Shown: piece after piece, positions 16,922 through 24,937 of the stretch
How positions within the stretch are numbered: the stretch's first letter is position 1
Layout: the number at the start of each line of letters is the position of its first letter
Source of the DNA: an uncultured Prevotella sp.
GTDB lineage: Bacteria > Bacteroidota > Bacteroidia > Bacteroidales > Bacteroidaceae
NCBI GenBank assembly: GCA_900551055.1
Contig: URUK01000014.1
Coordinates: forward strand, 1 to 64,000
Reading direction: 5' to 3'
DNA: 64,000 nt
The notes under the pieces: generated by a model
Database searches by the model: none
What the model saw: only the letters and a program-made list of their open reading frames with translations
Told to the model about the DNA's origin: nothing
Position numbers and translations under genes: made by a program

Positions 16922-18433
16922 ATGATGCCTATGTTACGAAAAATCAGATTGACACTTGCCATTCTATTTTTTGCCGCTATCACCATGTTGTTCCTTGATT
17001 TTACCGGGAGCATACATGTATGGTTGGGATGGATGGCAAAAATTCAATTTCTTCCAGCAGTGCTTACACTCAATGTGGGAGTAATGTTAGCCCTTGTTCT
17101 TTTGACATGGATATTGGGGCGTGTTTATTGTTCTGTCATTTGTCCTCTTGGGGTCATGCAGGATATTATTTCATGGTTGAACGGACGGATAAAAAAGAAG
17201 AAATACCGCTTTTCCTATTCTCCTGCCAAATCCTGGATACGTTATGGCGTACTGATTCTGTTTGTGGCTGCGATAATTGCAGGAATCGGTTCTTTTGTTG
17301 CTTTACTCGCACCATACAGCTCATACGGGCGTATTGCAAGTAATCTGTTAGCTCCGATATATCAGTATGCAAATAATCTTTTTGCCTATTTCGCAGAACG
17401 GGCCGACAGTTATGCTTTTTATGAAATTTCTGTATGGATAAAAAGTTTACCGACATTCCTTATTGCCCTGCTTTCCCTGATCATATTGGGCGTATTGGCA
17501 TGGCGTAACGGACGGACGTATTGTAACACCATTTGTCCTGTGGGCACCATACTTGGTTTTGTATCTCGTTTTTCATTGTTCCGTATCACCATAGACAAGG
17601 ATAAATGCAACGCTTGCGGCCTGTGCTCACGCAAATGCAAGGCTGCATGTATAAACGGTAAAGAACACTCCGTGGATTATAGCCGATGTGTAGTGTGTAT
17701 GGATTGTATCGGCACCTGCAAGCACGGAGCAATCGGTTATCGTTGGTTTCATAAGAAAAAAACACAAGTTGAACCTGTTAAAGGCGTGGATGAAAGACAG
17801 ATAGACGACGCCCGCCGTTCTTTTCTGACAGCCTCGGCTCTAATTGCTACGACTGCTACGATAAAGGCACAGGAAAAAAAAGTAGATGGCGGCCTTGCAG
17901 TCATTGAGGATAAGGAAATCCCTGATCGTAAAATATCAATTGTACCGCCAGGAGCTTTGAGTACACGTAATTTCGCAACTCATTGTACAGCCTGCCAGCT
18001 TTGTGTGTCAGTCTGCCCCAACGGCGTGTTGCGTCCTTCAACCGACATGATGAAACTGATGCAGCCTGAAATGAGCTACGAAAGAGGTTATTGTCGTCCG
18101 GAATGTACGAAATGCAGTGATGTATGTCCCGCAGGTGCAATTCGTCCTATTACAACCGCTGATAAATCTGCTACACAAATAGGTCATGCAGTATGGATAA
18201 AGAAGAATTGTGTACCTCTTACGGATGGGGTGGAATGTGGGAACTGTGCCCGTCATTGTCCGACTGGTGCGATACAAATGGTTGCATCAGATGCATCTAA
18301 TCCAGACTCCCCGAAAATACCTGTCGTTAACACTGAACGGTGTATAGGTTGTGGCGCTTGTGAGAATCTTTGTCCGGCTCGTCCTTTCAGTGCTATTTAT
18401 GTTGAGGGATATACCATTCATCGCAATGTTTAA
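16922..18433 (+). CDS. Polytopic NapH-like / NapG-like ferredoxin fusion with internal Tat motif
   Basis: A 503-residue protein in two halves. Residues 1-290 resemble NapH/MauN quinol-oxidising membrane proteins: several transmembrane helices, two CxxxCP-type motifs (GRVYCSVICPLG, GRTYCNTICPVG) and two cytoplasmic 4Fe-4S motifs (CNACGLCSRKCKAAC, CVVCMDCIGTCKHG). At 296-315 there is a twin-arginine signal-like segment (ARRSFLTASALI, Arg298-Arg299). Beyond it is a NapG-like domain with four more clusters (CTACQLCVSVCP, CTKCSDVCP, CGNCARHCP, CIGCGACENLCP). Electrons could pass from quinol across the membrane to the exported clusters and on to the next protein. The internal Tat motif makes it a second likely client of the Tat genes downstream. 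Confidence 0.82.
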   Translation: MMPMLRKIRLTLAILFFAAITMLFLDFTGSIHVWLGWMAKIQFLPAVLTLNVGVMLALVLLTWILGRVYCSVICPLGVMQDIISWLNGRIKKKKYRFSYSPAKSWIRYGVLILFVAAIIAGIGSFVALLAPYSSYGRIASNLLAPIYQYANNLFAYFAERADSYAFYEISVWIKSLPTFLIALLSLIILGVLAWRNGRTYCNTICPVGTILGFVSRFSLFRITIDKDKCNACGLCSRKCKAACINGKEHSVDYSRCVVCMDCIGTCKHGAIGYRWFHKKKTQVEPVKGVDERQIDDARRSFLTASALIATTATIKAQEKKVDGGLAVIEDKEIPDRKISIVPPGALSTRNFATHCTACQLCVSVCPNGVLRPSTDMMKLMQPEMSYERGYCRPECTKCSDVCPAGAIRPITTADKSATQIGHAVWIKKNCVPLTDGVECGNCARHCPTGAIQMVASDASNPDSPKIPVVNTERCIGCGACENLCPARPFSAIYVEGYTIHRNV

Positions 18434-18453
18434 TCTTAACTTAGGATTGTATT

Positions 18454-19851
18454 ATGGAACGGAAAAACAATTATAAAGTATCACGTCGAGATTTTCTTAA
18501 AATAACAGGAACTGCAGGGCTTGTTGTTTCTGGATTTACCGCATGTAATAATAAGGGCACTTCCAATAATATAAGTATCTCTCCGAATAAGGATACTATG
18601 ACTTATCGTACCAACTCAACTACTGGTGACAAGGTGTCTCTTTTAGGATTTGGTATGATGCGTTTGCCTTCAGTGGGAGGACGCAGTGCCCGTGAAGGAA
18701 ACGAAGAAATAGATCAGGAAATGGTAAACGAAATGGTGGACTATGCTCTTGCCCATGGGGTAAACTATTTTGATACATCTCCAGCCTACTGCCGTGGAGG
18801 TTCGGAACGTGCTACGGGAATTGCCTTGAGTCGCCATTCCAGAAAGGATTATTTCATAGCAACTAAACTTTCTAACTTTGCACCTTCCACTTGGTCAAGG
18901 GAGGCTTCTATATCAATGTATCATAACTCCTTGAAACAGCTTCAGACAGATTATATTGACTATTTGCTGTTACATGGTATTGGCATGGGCAATGGGATGG
19001 AAGAATTTGAGGAGCGATATATTAATAATGGTGTATTGGATTTCCTGCTTGAAGAACGTGAAGTCGGACGTATTCGTAACCTTGGGTTCTCCTATCATGG
19101 GGACATTCGGGTGTTTGACCGTCTGCTTGCTGAACATGATAAATATAACTGGAATTTTGTACAGATTCAGATGAACTATTTGGACTGGAGATATGCACAG
19201 CAGATTAATCCGAGGAATACCAATGCAGAATATTTGTACAATGAATTAGCCAAACGGGACATTCCTATGGTGATTATGGAACCGTTGTTGGGTGGAAGAC
19301 TTTCCAATGTTCCTAATAATATAGTATCTCTTCTTAAACAACGTGAACCTGAAAAGAGTGTTGCCTCGTGGGCTTTCCGTTTTGCTGGCTCATTTCCGAA
19401 AGTTCTGACTGTACTGAGCGGAATGACAAGAATAGAGCATCTACAGGATAATCTTTTGACTTATTCACCCCTGCAACCTCTGAATGAAGAAGAATTTACT
19501 TTCCTTCAGCAGGCAGCTGACCGCATGATGCAGTTTGATACAATTCCATGCAATGACTGCAAATATTGTATGCCCTGTCCTTACGGATTAGATATACCAG
19601 CCATTCTGTTGCACTACAACAAGTGCCTGAATGAGGGGAACATACCGGAATCCTCGCAGGATAAGAATTATAGGGAAGCTCGCCGTGCTTATTTGATAGG
19701 CTATGACCGGAGTGTACCTCAGCTACGTCAGGCCAGTCATTGTATTGGATGTAATCAGTGTAGCCCTCATTGCCCTCAACGTATAGATATACCTAAAGAA
19801 CTGCATCGGATAGATACATATGTGGAAAAATTGAAACAGGGACTCTTATAA
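18454..19851 (+). CDS. Tat-exported aldo/keto reductase with two C-terminal 4Fe-4S clusters
   Basis: 465 residues. A textbook Tat signal (KVSRRDFLKITGTAGLVV, then FTAC, possibly also a lipobox) leads into an aldo/keto reductase barrel (about 50-350). Asp/Tyr are in YFDTSPAYCRGGSERATG, Lys in FIATKLSNF and His in LLLHGIGMG. The C-terminus carries two ferredoxin motifs, CNDCKYCMPCPYGLDIP and CIGCNQCSPHCPQRIDIP. The combination suggests an Fe-S-fed reductase that does not need NADPH from outside, acting in the periplasm with electrons from the NapH/NapG-like protein 20 bp upstream. The substrate is unknown. Confidence 0.88.
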   Translation: MERKNNYKVSRRDFLKITGTAGLVVSGFTACNNKGTSNNISISPNKDTMTYRTNSTTGDKVSLLGFGMMRLPSVGGRSAREGNEEIDQEMVNEMVDYALAHGVNYFDTSPAYCRGGSERATGIALSRHSRKDYFIATKLSNFAPSTWSREASISMYHNSLKQLQTDYIDYLLLHGIGMGNGMEEFEERYINNGVLDFLLEEREVGRIRNLGFSYHGDIRVFDRLLAEHDKYNWNFVQIQMNYLDWRYAQQINPRNTNAEYLYNELAKRDIPMVIMEPLLGGRLSNVPNNIVSLLKQREPEKSVASWAFRFAGSFPKVLTVLSGMTRIEHLQDNLLTYSPLQPLNEEEFTFLQQAADRMMQFDTIPCNDCKYCMPCPYGLDIPAILLHYNKCLNEGNIPESSQDKNYREARRAYLIGYDRSVPQLRQASHCIGCNQCSPHCPQRIDIPKELHRIDTYVEKLKQGLL

Positions 19852-19860
19852 GCAAAGAAT

Positions 19861-20055
19861 ATGGATGAAAAGAAAAAGTTTACTCGCCGTGCTTTTCTTG
19901 TCGGATATGACAGAAGTGTCCCCAGATTGAGACAGGCCAGTCATTGTATTGGTTGCAATCAGTGTACTCCTCACTGTCCTCAAAGTATTGATATTCCGTC
20001 AGAATTACATCGCATAGACGATTATGTAGAAAAAATGAAACAAAATACGTTATGA
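19861..20055 (+). CDS. Orphan ferredoxin module duplicated from the preceding gene
   Basis: A 64-residue product nearly repeating the last 55 residues of the aldo/keto reductase before it: RAFLVGYDRSVPRLRQASHC, then IGCNQCTPHCPQSIDIP and the closing YVEKMKQ. It keeps all four cluster cysteines, so it could fold as a small one-cluster ferredoxin, but lacks an export signal apart from a TRRAF near the start. It begins 9 bp after the reductase stop and overlaps the next start (ATGA). The origin is a tandem partial duplication; maintenance of the frame suggests it may still be used. Confidence 0.75.
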   Translation: MDEKKKFTRRAFLVGYDRSVPRLRQASHCIGCNQCTPHCPQSIDIPSELHRIDDYVEKMKQNTL

Positions 20056-20453
20056 TGAATGACCTGATTGATTTGCTGCATAAAGGACGGCATTCCCTGG
20101 TTGTTGCAAATGGTGAGGTTTGCACATTCAATGGCCGGGGTGTCATTGACCTTTATCATTTAATTGAAGACGATCCGGGATTTATGTTCGGGGCATCAGT
20201 CGTGGATAAGATCGTGGGTAAGGCCGCTGCGGCACTGATGGCTTTGGCAAAGGTCAAAGAGGTGTATGCGGATGTCGTCAGTCGGCCTGCCCTTGACTTA
20301 CTTTCAAAGACCAATGTGAAAATAAGGTACGGAACAGTAGTCCCTTATATTATCAACCGGACTGCTACCGGATGGTGTCCGTTGGAAATTCTTTGCTTTG
20401 ATTGTGCTACACTAGAGGACTGTTTTCACCAGATAGAAGCATTTTATAAATAA
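20052..20453 (+). CDS. DUF1893 (TM1506-like) domain protein
   Basis: A 133-residue cytosolic protein matching the DUF1893 family, whose fold is related to cytidine-deaminase-like proteins but whose function is unknown. Visible signatures are LHKGRHSLVVANGEVCTF, then ASVVDKIVGKAAAALMALAK, and a cysteine-rich end (TGWCPLEILCFDCATLEDC). The clustered cysteines could bind a metal or thiol-linked ligand. The start overlaps the ferredoxin stop; ATG at 20055 is an alternative. A shortened copy opens the same operon at 16684. Confidence 0.78.
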   Translation: MMNDLIDLLHKGRHSLVVANGEVCTFNGRGVIDLYHLIEDDPGFMFGASVVDKIVGKAAAALMALAKVKEVYADVVSRPALDLLSKTNVKIRYGTVVPYIINRTATGWCPLEILCFDCATLEDCFHQIEAFYK

Positions 20454-20486
20454 ATATAAAACTAACAAACAGATAATACATTATAA

Positions 20487-22400
20487 ATGAAAATAAGAAG
20501 GTATTATATATCAATTGCATTGATGGTCCTTGTTGTTCAGACTGGAATGGCCCAGGAACAGAAACGGGACACCCTTGATACAGGTAAGGTATATGAAATC
20601 GGAGAGGTGGTGGTTACCGGTACCCGTAATGAAACGGATGTCCGACATCTGTCCCAAACCGTATCGGTAGTGAACCGCAGCAAAATAAACCAGGCCTTGC
20701 AGCCATCGCTGCTTCCTGTGTTAACAGAACAGATTCCGGGCCTGTTTGTCACCTCACGCGGAGTCATGGGATACGGGGTGTCAGGTGGTGCGGCAGGAAG
20801 TATTTCACTCCGTGGATTGAGTGGCGGAACAGCCCGACTGATGGTAATGATTGACGGTCATCCCCAATATGCCGGCATTTTCGGTCATCCGATTGCTGAT
20901 GCCTATCAGTCATTCCTTGCCGAACGGGTGGAAGTACTAAGAGGTCCAGCTTCAGTCCTTTATGGATCCAATGCAATGGGCGGTGTAGTCAACATTGTTA
21001 CCCGCAAGATGCAGGAAGATGGGGTGAAGACGAATCTTCGTGCCGGATACGGTTCTTACAATACACTCGAAACGGAGCTGACCAACCGCATCCGGAAAGG
21101 CCGTTTTTCCAGCATCGTTTCAGGTTCATATAACCGTACGGACGGGCACCGTGCAGACATGGGCTTCGAGCAGTACGGCGGCTATGCAAAACTGGGCTAT
21201 GAAATGACGGACAACTGGAATTTGCGTGGCGATGTGAATGTGACCCATTTCAATGCCTCCTATCCTGGTCCGGTTGACGCGCCGCTGCTGGATGGTGACC
21301 AACGTATCACACGAGGAATGACTTCATTTGCTGTTGAGAACCGTTATGAAAAGACTTCCGGTGCCGTCAGCTTTTTCTATAACTGGGGTAATCACTGGAT
21401 TAATGACGGATATACTCCTTCTGCCGGTGAGGGTCCGCAGGATGACCGCTTCAACTCGCGTGATAACATGATGGGGGTTTCACTTTATCAGAGTACTCAG
21501 TTTTTTAAGGGTAACCGTATCACATTAGGTTTCGATTGGTTCCGGTATGGAGGACATGCCTGGAGTGAATATGTGAGCGGAGAGAATATAGGAACAACTT
21601 CTGAACTGGTGGATAAACACGAGAACGAACTGGCCGGATATATTGATTTCCGCCAGGACATCGGTTCCTGGCTAACATTTAACGCAGGGCTTCGTGCAGA
21701 TCATCATTCCCACGTCGGATTGGAGTGGGTACCGCAAGCCGGGCTGGCCTTCCATCTTCCACACGCCATCGAACTGAAAGCTTCCGCCTCGAAAGGATTC
21801 CGTTATCCGATTTTGCGCGAGATGTACATGTTCCCGCCACAGAATCCTGATTTGCAGCCGGAGTCAATGTGGAACTACGAGCTGGCGTTCTCGCAGCGTC
21901 TGATGGAGGGGCGGCTGACCTATGGCGTGAACCTCTTCTACATTGACGGGAAGAATCTCATCCAGACCCTTCCGAATCCCAACGGCAGCGGTATGTTGAA
22001 TCAGAACTCGGGAGAAATCGAAAATACCGGTGTGGAGATACAGGCGGCTTACCGCATCAACCGTCAATGGTCGGTGGACGGGAACTACAGCTTCCTGCAC
22101 ATGGAAAATCCGGTCATTGCCGCTCCCGAGCATAAACTGTACGCCGGAGCCAATTTCTCACATAGACGATGGAATGTGTCCACCGGAATACAATATGTTG
22201 AAGGACTCTATACTTCGGTTGGCGAGAATGAGAATAAAGAGAATTTCGTACTTTGGAATCTCCGTGCTTCTTTCCGCGCATGTAAATGGTTAGATATTTG
22301 GGCGCGTGGTGAGAACCTGCTGGCGCAGAAATATGAAATCAATGCCGGCTATCCCATGCCGGGAGCAACGGTTATGGCCGGATTTAATTTGAGCTTTTGA
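20487..22400 (+). CDS. TonB-dependent outer-membrane receptor (BtuB/FepA-like size)
   Basis: A 637-residue protein with signal peptide (cleavage after GMAQ), a TonB-box-like EIGEVVVTGTRNE, a plug domain (about 50-160, with SLRGLSGGTARLMVMIDG and VEVLRGPASVLYGSNAMGGV), and a 22-strand-type barrel ending in GFNLSF with the usual terminal Phe. It lacks the extra N-terminal domain of SusC-type proteins and has no SusD partner, so it more likely imports a metal complex, cofactor or small organic compound. In this operon it lies with a DUF362 lipoprotein and an ECF-type membrane protein. Confidence 0.9.
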   Translation: MKIRRYYISIALMVLVVQTGMAQEQKRDTLDTGKVYEIGEVVVTGTRNETDVRHLSQTVSVVNRSKINQALQPSLLPVLTEQIPGLFVTSRGVMGYGVSGGAAGSISLRGLSGGTARLMVMIDGHPQYAGIFGHPIADAYQSFLAERVEVLRGPASVLYGSNAMGGVVNIVTRKMQEDGVKTNLRAGYGSYNTLETELTNRIRKGRFSSIVSGSYNRTDGHRADMGFEQYGGYAKLGYEMTDNWNLRGDVNVTHFNASYPGPVDAPLLDGDQRITRGMTSFAVENRYEKTSGAVSFFYNWGNHWINDGYTPSAGEGPQDDRFNSRDNMMGVSLYQSTQFFKGNRITLGFDWFRYGGHAWSEYVSGENIGTTSELVDKHENELAGYIDFRQDIGSWLTFNAGLRADHHSHVGLEWVPQAGLAFHLPHAIELKASASKGFRYPILREMYMFPPQNPDLQPESMWNYELAFSQRLMEGRLTYGVNLFYIDGKNLIQTLPNPNGSGMLNQNSGEIENTGVEIQAAYRINRQWSVDGNYSFLHMENPVIAAPEHKLYAGANFSHRRWNVSTGIQYVEGLYTSVGENENKENFVLWNLRASFRACKWLDIWARGENLLAQKYEINAGYPMPGATVMAGFNLSF

Positions 22401-22421
22401 AACATTTAATACGTTACAAAT

Positions 22422-23402
22422 ATGAAAAGTAGTTTTTTAACCATGATGTTTGCAATCTTGTTTGCCACATCAGGTTGTGCCCAGGCACAAAACGAGCAGG
22501 AGCCATCCCGGCCGGAAACACCTACGACAGAGGAGAACCTTCCGAAGGTATATTTCTACAAAGAGATTTCCTCGGAGAATCTGGTGAAAATCTATGAAGC
22601 TCTCGGACGAGAAGTCAAAGGCCGGGTAGCCGTAAAACTCTCGACGGGTGAACCGGGAGGCCACAACTTCCTGCAACCGGCTTTGATCAAAGATCTGGTG
22701 CAAAAAGTAAACGGTACCATCGTAGAGTGTAATACCGCTTACGGCGGAGGTCGTGCCAATACGGAAAGCCATCTCAAGGCAGCTGCCGACCATGGGTTTA
22801 CGGCCATCGCTACGGTTGACATCATGGATGCGGAAGGCGAAACGGAGCTTCCGGTAACCGGGGGCAAACACCTTACCCGCGATATTGTGGGCAAGAATTA
22901 TCTCAACTATGACTTCACGATTATCCTATCCCACTTCAAGGGCCATGCGATGGGTGGATTCGGTGGAGCTATAAAGAACATGTCCATCGGCATTGCTTCG
23001 TCCAATGGCAAACGTCTGATCCACTCCGCAGGAACCAGTACAACGAGTTGGGGTAATCCTGCGCAAGACGATTTTCTGGAGTCCATGGCAGAAGCCGCCA
23101 AAGCAGTTGCAGACCATTGTGGAGAGAACATTTTGTATATCAGCGTAGCTAACAACCTCTCGGTAGATTGTGATTGTGACTCTTCACCGGCAGATCCCGA
23201 GATGGGCGATATCGGAATTCTTGCTTCTCTTGACCCGGTTGCTCTTGACAGAGCCTGTACCGATTTGGTACGTTCATCAGAGGATCACGGGAAAATCCAT
23301 CTGATTGAGCGTATTGATTCACGCCACGGGATGCATACGCTGGATCATGCCGAATCACTCGGGATGGGAAGTCAGAAATATGAATTGGTTGAACTTGATT
23401 AA
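22422..23402 (+). CDS. DUF362-family lipoprotein
   Basis: 326 residues with lipobox ATSGC and a short Pro/Glu-rich linker, followed by a DUF362 domain: VAVKLSTGEPGGHNFLQP, then ILSHFKGHAMGGFGGAIKN and the Cys/Asp cluster NLSVDCDCDSSPADPEMGD, then LASLDPVALDRACTDLV. DUF362 proteins often occur with ferredoxins and redox enzymes, but their reaction is unknown. The conserved Cys/Asp and His residues could bind a metal. It lies 22 bp after the TonB receptor and 12 bp before the membrane protein, suggesting a shared uptake or assembly task. Confidence 0.83.
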   Translation: MKSSFLTMMFAILFATSGCAQAQNEQEPSRPETPTTEENLPKVYFYKEISSENLVKIYEALGREVKGRVAVKLSTGEPGGHNFLQPALIKDLVQKVNGTIVECNTAYGGGRANTESHLKAAADHGFTAIATVDIMDAEGETELPVTGGKHLTRDIVGKNYLNYDFTIILSHFKGHAMGGFGGAIKNMSIGIASSNGKRLIHSAGTSTTSWGNPAQDDFLESMAEAAKAVADHCGENILYISVANNLSVDCDCDSSPADPEMGDIGILASLDPVALDRACTDLVRSSEDHGKIHLIERIDSRHGMHTLDHAESLGMGSQKYELVELD

Positions 23403-23413
23403 ATTATTATTTT

Positions 23414-23923
23414 ATGGAAGCAGTAATTAAACTCTATTCATTAGGGTATAAACAAGCGAAAACGTATTTGGCAGCTGCGCTTTTCACCTTGGGGAATATG
23501 ATTGTCCCCCAGCTTTGCCATACGGTTCATATGGGAGGTCCGACCTGGCTGCCTATCTATCTTTTCACATTAATAGGCGCTTATAAATATGGCTGGCGCG
23601 TCGGCCTGTTGACTGCGATAGCCTCACCATTGCTCAATTCCGCACTTTTCGGAATGCCTGCACTGTCTTCATTACCGGCTATTCTGCTTAAATCTGTCTT
23701 GCTTGCAGGAATAGCAGGATATACGGCACATAGATTTCAAAAGGTATCTGTCTTTCTGATGCTCGTGGTGGTATTGGGTTATCAGCTATTAGGAACATTG
23801 GGAGAATGGCTGTTGAAGGGAGATTTTTATATGGCATCACAAGATTTCCGTATCGGCATTCCGGGGATGCTCATACAGATCTTTGGTGGATGGTTTGTTA
23901 TTAATTATTTAATTCGTAAATAG
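23414..23923 (+). CDS. ECF-transporter S-component-like membrane protein
   Basis: 169 residues with about five or six hydrophobic segments (e.g. LPIYLFTLIGAYKYGWRVGL, LLKSVLLAGIAGYTAHRF, VFLMLVVVLGYQLLGTLG). The size and the early HMGGPTWLPIY motif suit a substrate-capture (S) subunit of an energy-coupling-factor transporter. No EcfA or EcfT genes are nearby, so it would depend on a shared module elsewhere. S proteins bind vitamins, metals or cofactors; a flavin or similar cofactor would fit the redox context, but this is a guess. It ends 2 bp before tatA. Confidence 0.6.
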   Translation: MEAVIKLYSLGYKQAKTYLAAALFTLGNMIVPQLCHTVHMGGPTWLPIYLFTLIGAYKYGWRVGLLTAIASPLLNSALFGMPALSSLPAILLKSVLLAGIAGYTAHRFQKVSVFLMLVVVLGYQLLGTLGEWLLKGDFYMASQDFRIGIPGMLIQIFGGWFVINYLIRK

Positions 23924-23925
23924 TT

Positions 23926-24126
23926 ATGATTACCCCATTGTTTATTGGCGGTATTGGTATGCAAGAGGTGCTGCTAATCGCCTTAGTTGTATTACTATTC
24001 TTTGGAGGGAAGAAGATTCCTGAACTAATGAAGGGGATTGGAAAAGGAGTTCGCTCATTCAAAGAGGGCATGAACAATATGGAAAAGGATATTGAAGAAA
24101 TAAATCAAACAGAACAAAAAAAATAA
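23926..24126 (+). CDS. tatA: Sec-independent translocase subunit TatA/E
   Basis: A 66-residue protein with the TatA plan: a short N-terminal transmembrane helix (MQEVLLIALVVLLFFGGKK), the hinge GGKKIPEL, an amphipathic helix (LMKGIGKGVRSFKEGM) and a charged tail. TatA multimers form the pore for folded, cofactor-loaded proteins. It lies 4 bp before tatC and in the same operon as two predicted Tat clients (16922 and 18454). Confidence 0.9.
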   Translation: MITPLFIGGIGMQEVLLIALVVLLFFGGKKIPELMKGIGKGVRSFKEGMNNMEKDIEEINQTEQKK

Positions 24127-24130
24127 TCTT

Positions 24131-24937
24131 ATGGCTACAAGTTCGGCTACACAGTCATTTTGGGATCATCTTGATGTATTGAGAGTTGCTATTATGAAGA
24201 TAATCGCAGTCTCTGTAGTATTCGGAGTTGTAGCATTTTTTTTCAAGGAACAACTGTTCGATGTAATCCTTGCTCCCAAGCAGTCGGATTTTATTACTTA
24301 CCGTGTGTTCAACAAGATTTCATTCTGGGTTGGCGGAGAGTCAGAAGCCTTTATGGTCCGGTTGATAAACACCGGTTTGGCACAGCAGTTCATCATTCAT
24401 ATGAAAACGGCCCTTTGTGCAGGGATTCTGTGTACGTCTCCGTATATACTGTATCAACTGTTTCGATTTGTTTCTCCTGCCTTATATGAAAATGAACGCA
24501 GATACGTCATGCGGGTAGTCGGAGGTGGCTATGCGATGTTTGGTATTGGAGTGCTTGTTAGTTACTTTCTGATTTTCCCGCTGACGTTTCGTTTCTTGGG
24601 AACCTACCAAGTAAGTAGAGATGTGGACAATCTCATTACGCTGGATTCTTATATCTCCACCCTTATGTTGATGTCACTAACCATGGGGCTTGTTTTTGAA
24701 ATACCGATTCTTTCGTGGTTGTTTGCAAAACTCGGTTTCCTTACGGACCGTTTTATGCGTCGTTACAGGAAACACTCACTCATCATCATCCTTGTTGTTG
24801 CAGCCATTATAACACCTACGTCAGATGTCTTTACACTATTATTGGTCGCATGCCCGATGTGGCTCTTATATGAGATGAGTATTTTAATTGTAAAGAATAC
24901 TTTAATTCAGAAAAATGAAATTACTGCTAAAACATAA
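24131..24937 (+). CDS. tatC: Sec-independent translocase subunit TatC
   Basis: 268 residues with six predicted transmembrane helices and the family motif FRFVSPALYENERRYVMRV. TatC recognises the twin-arginine signal. Near the N-terminus the usual HLxELR reads DHLDVLR, so the glutamate important for signal recognition in E. coli TatC appears replaced by Val. The last 23 bp overlap the start of the histidine-kinase gene, implying coupled translation. A mobile-element copy beside its own substrates is unusual. Confidence 0.9.
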   Translation: MATSSATQSFWDHLDVLRVAIMKIIAVSVVFGVVAFFFKEQLFDVILAPKQSDFITYRVFNKISFWVGGESEAFMVRLINTGLAQQFIIHMKTALCAGILCTSPYILYQLFRFVSPALYENERRYVMRVVGGGYAMFGIGVLVSYFLIFPLTFRFLGTYQVSRDVDNLITLDSYISTLMLMSLTMGLVFEIPILSWLFAKLGFLTDRFMRRYRKHSLIIILVVAAIITPTSDVFTLLLVACPMWLLYEMSILIVKNTLIQKNEITAKT

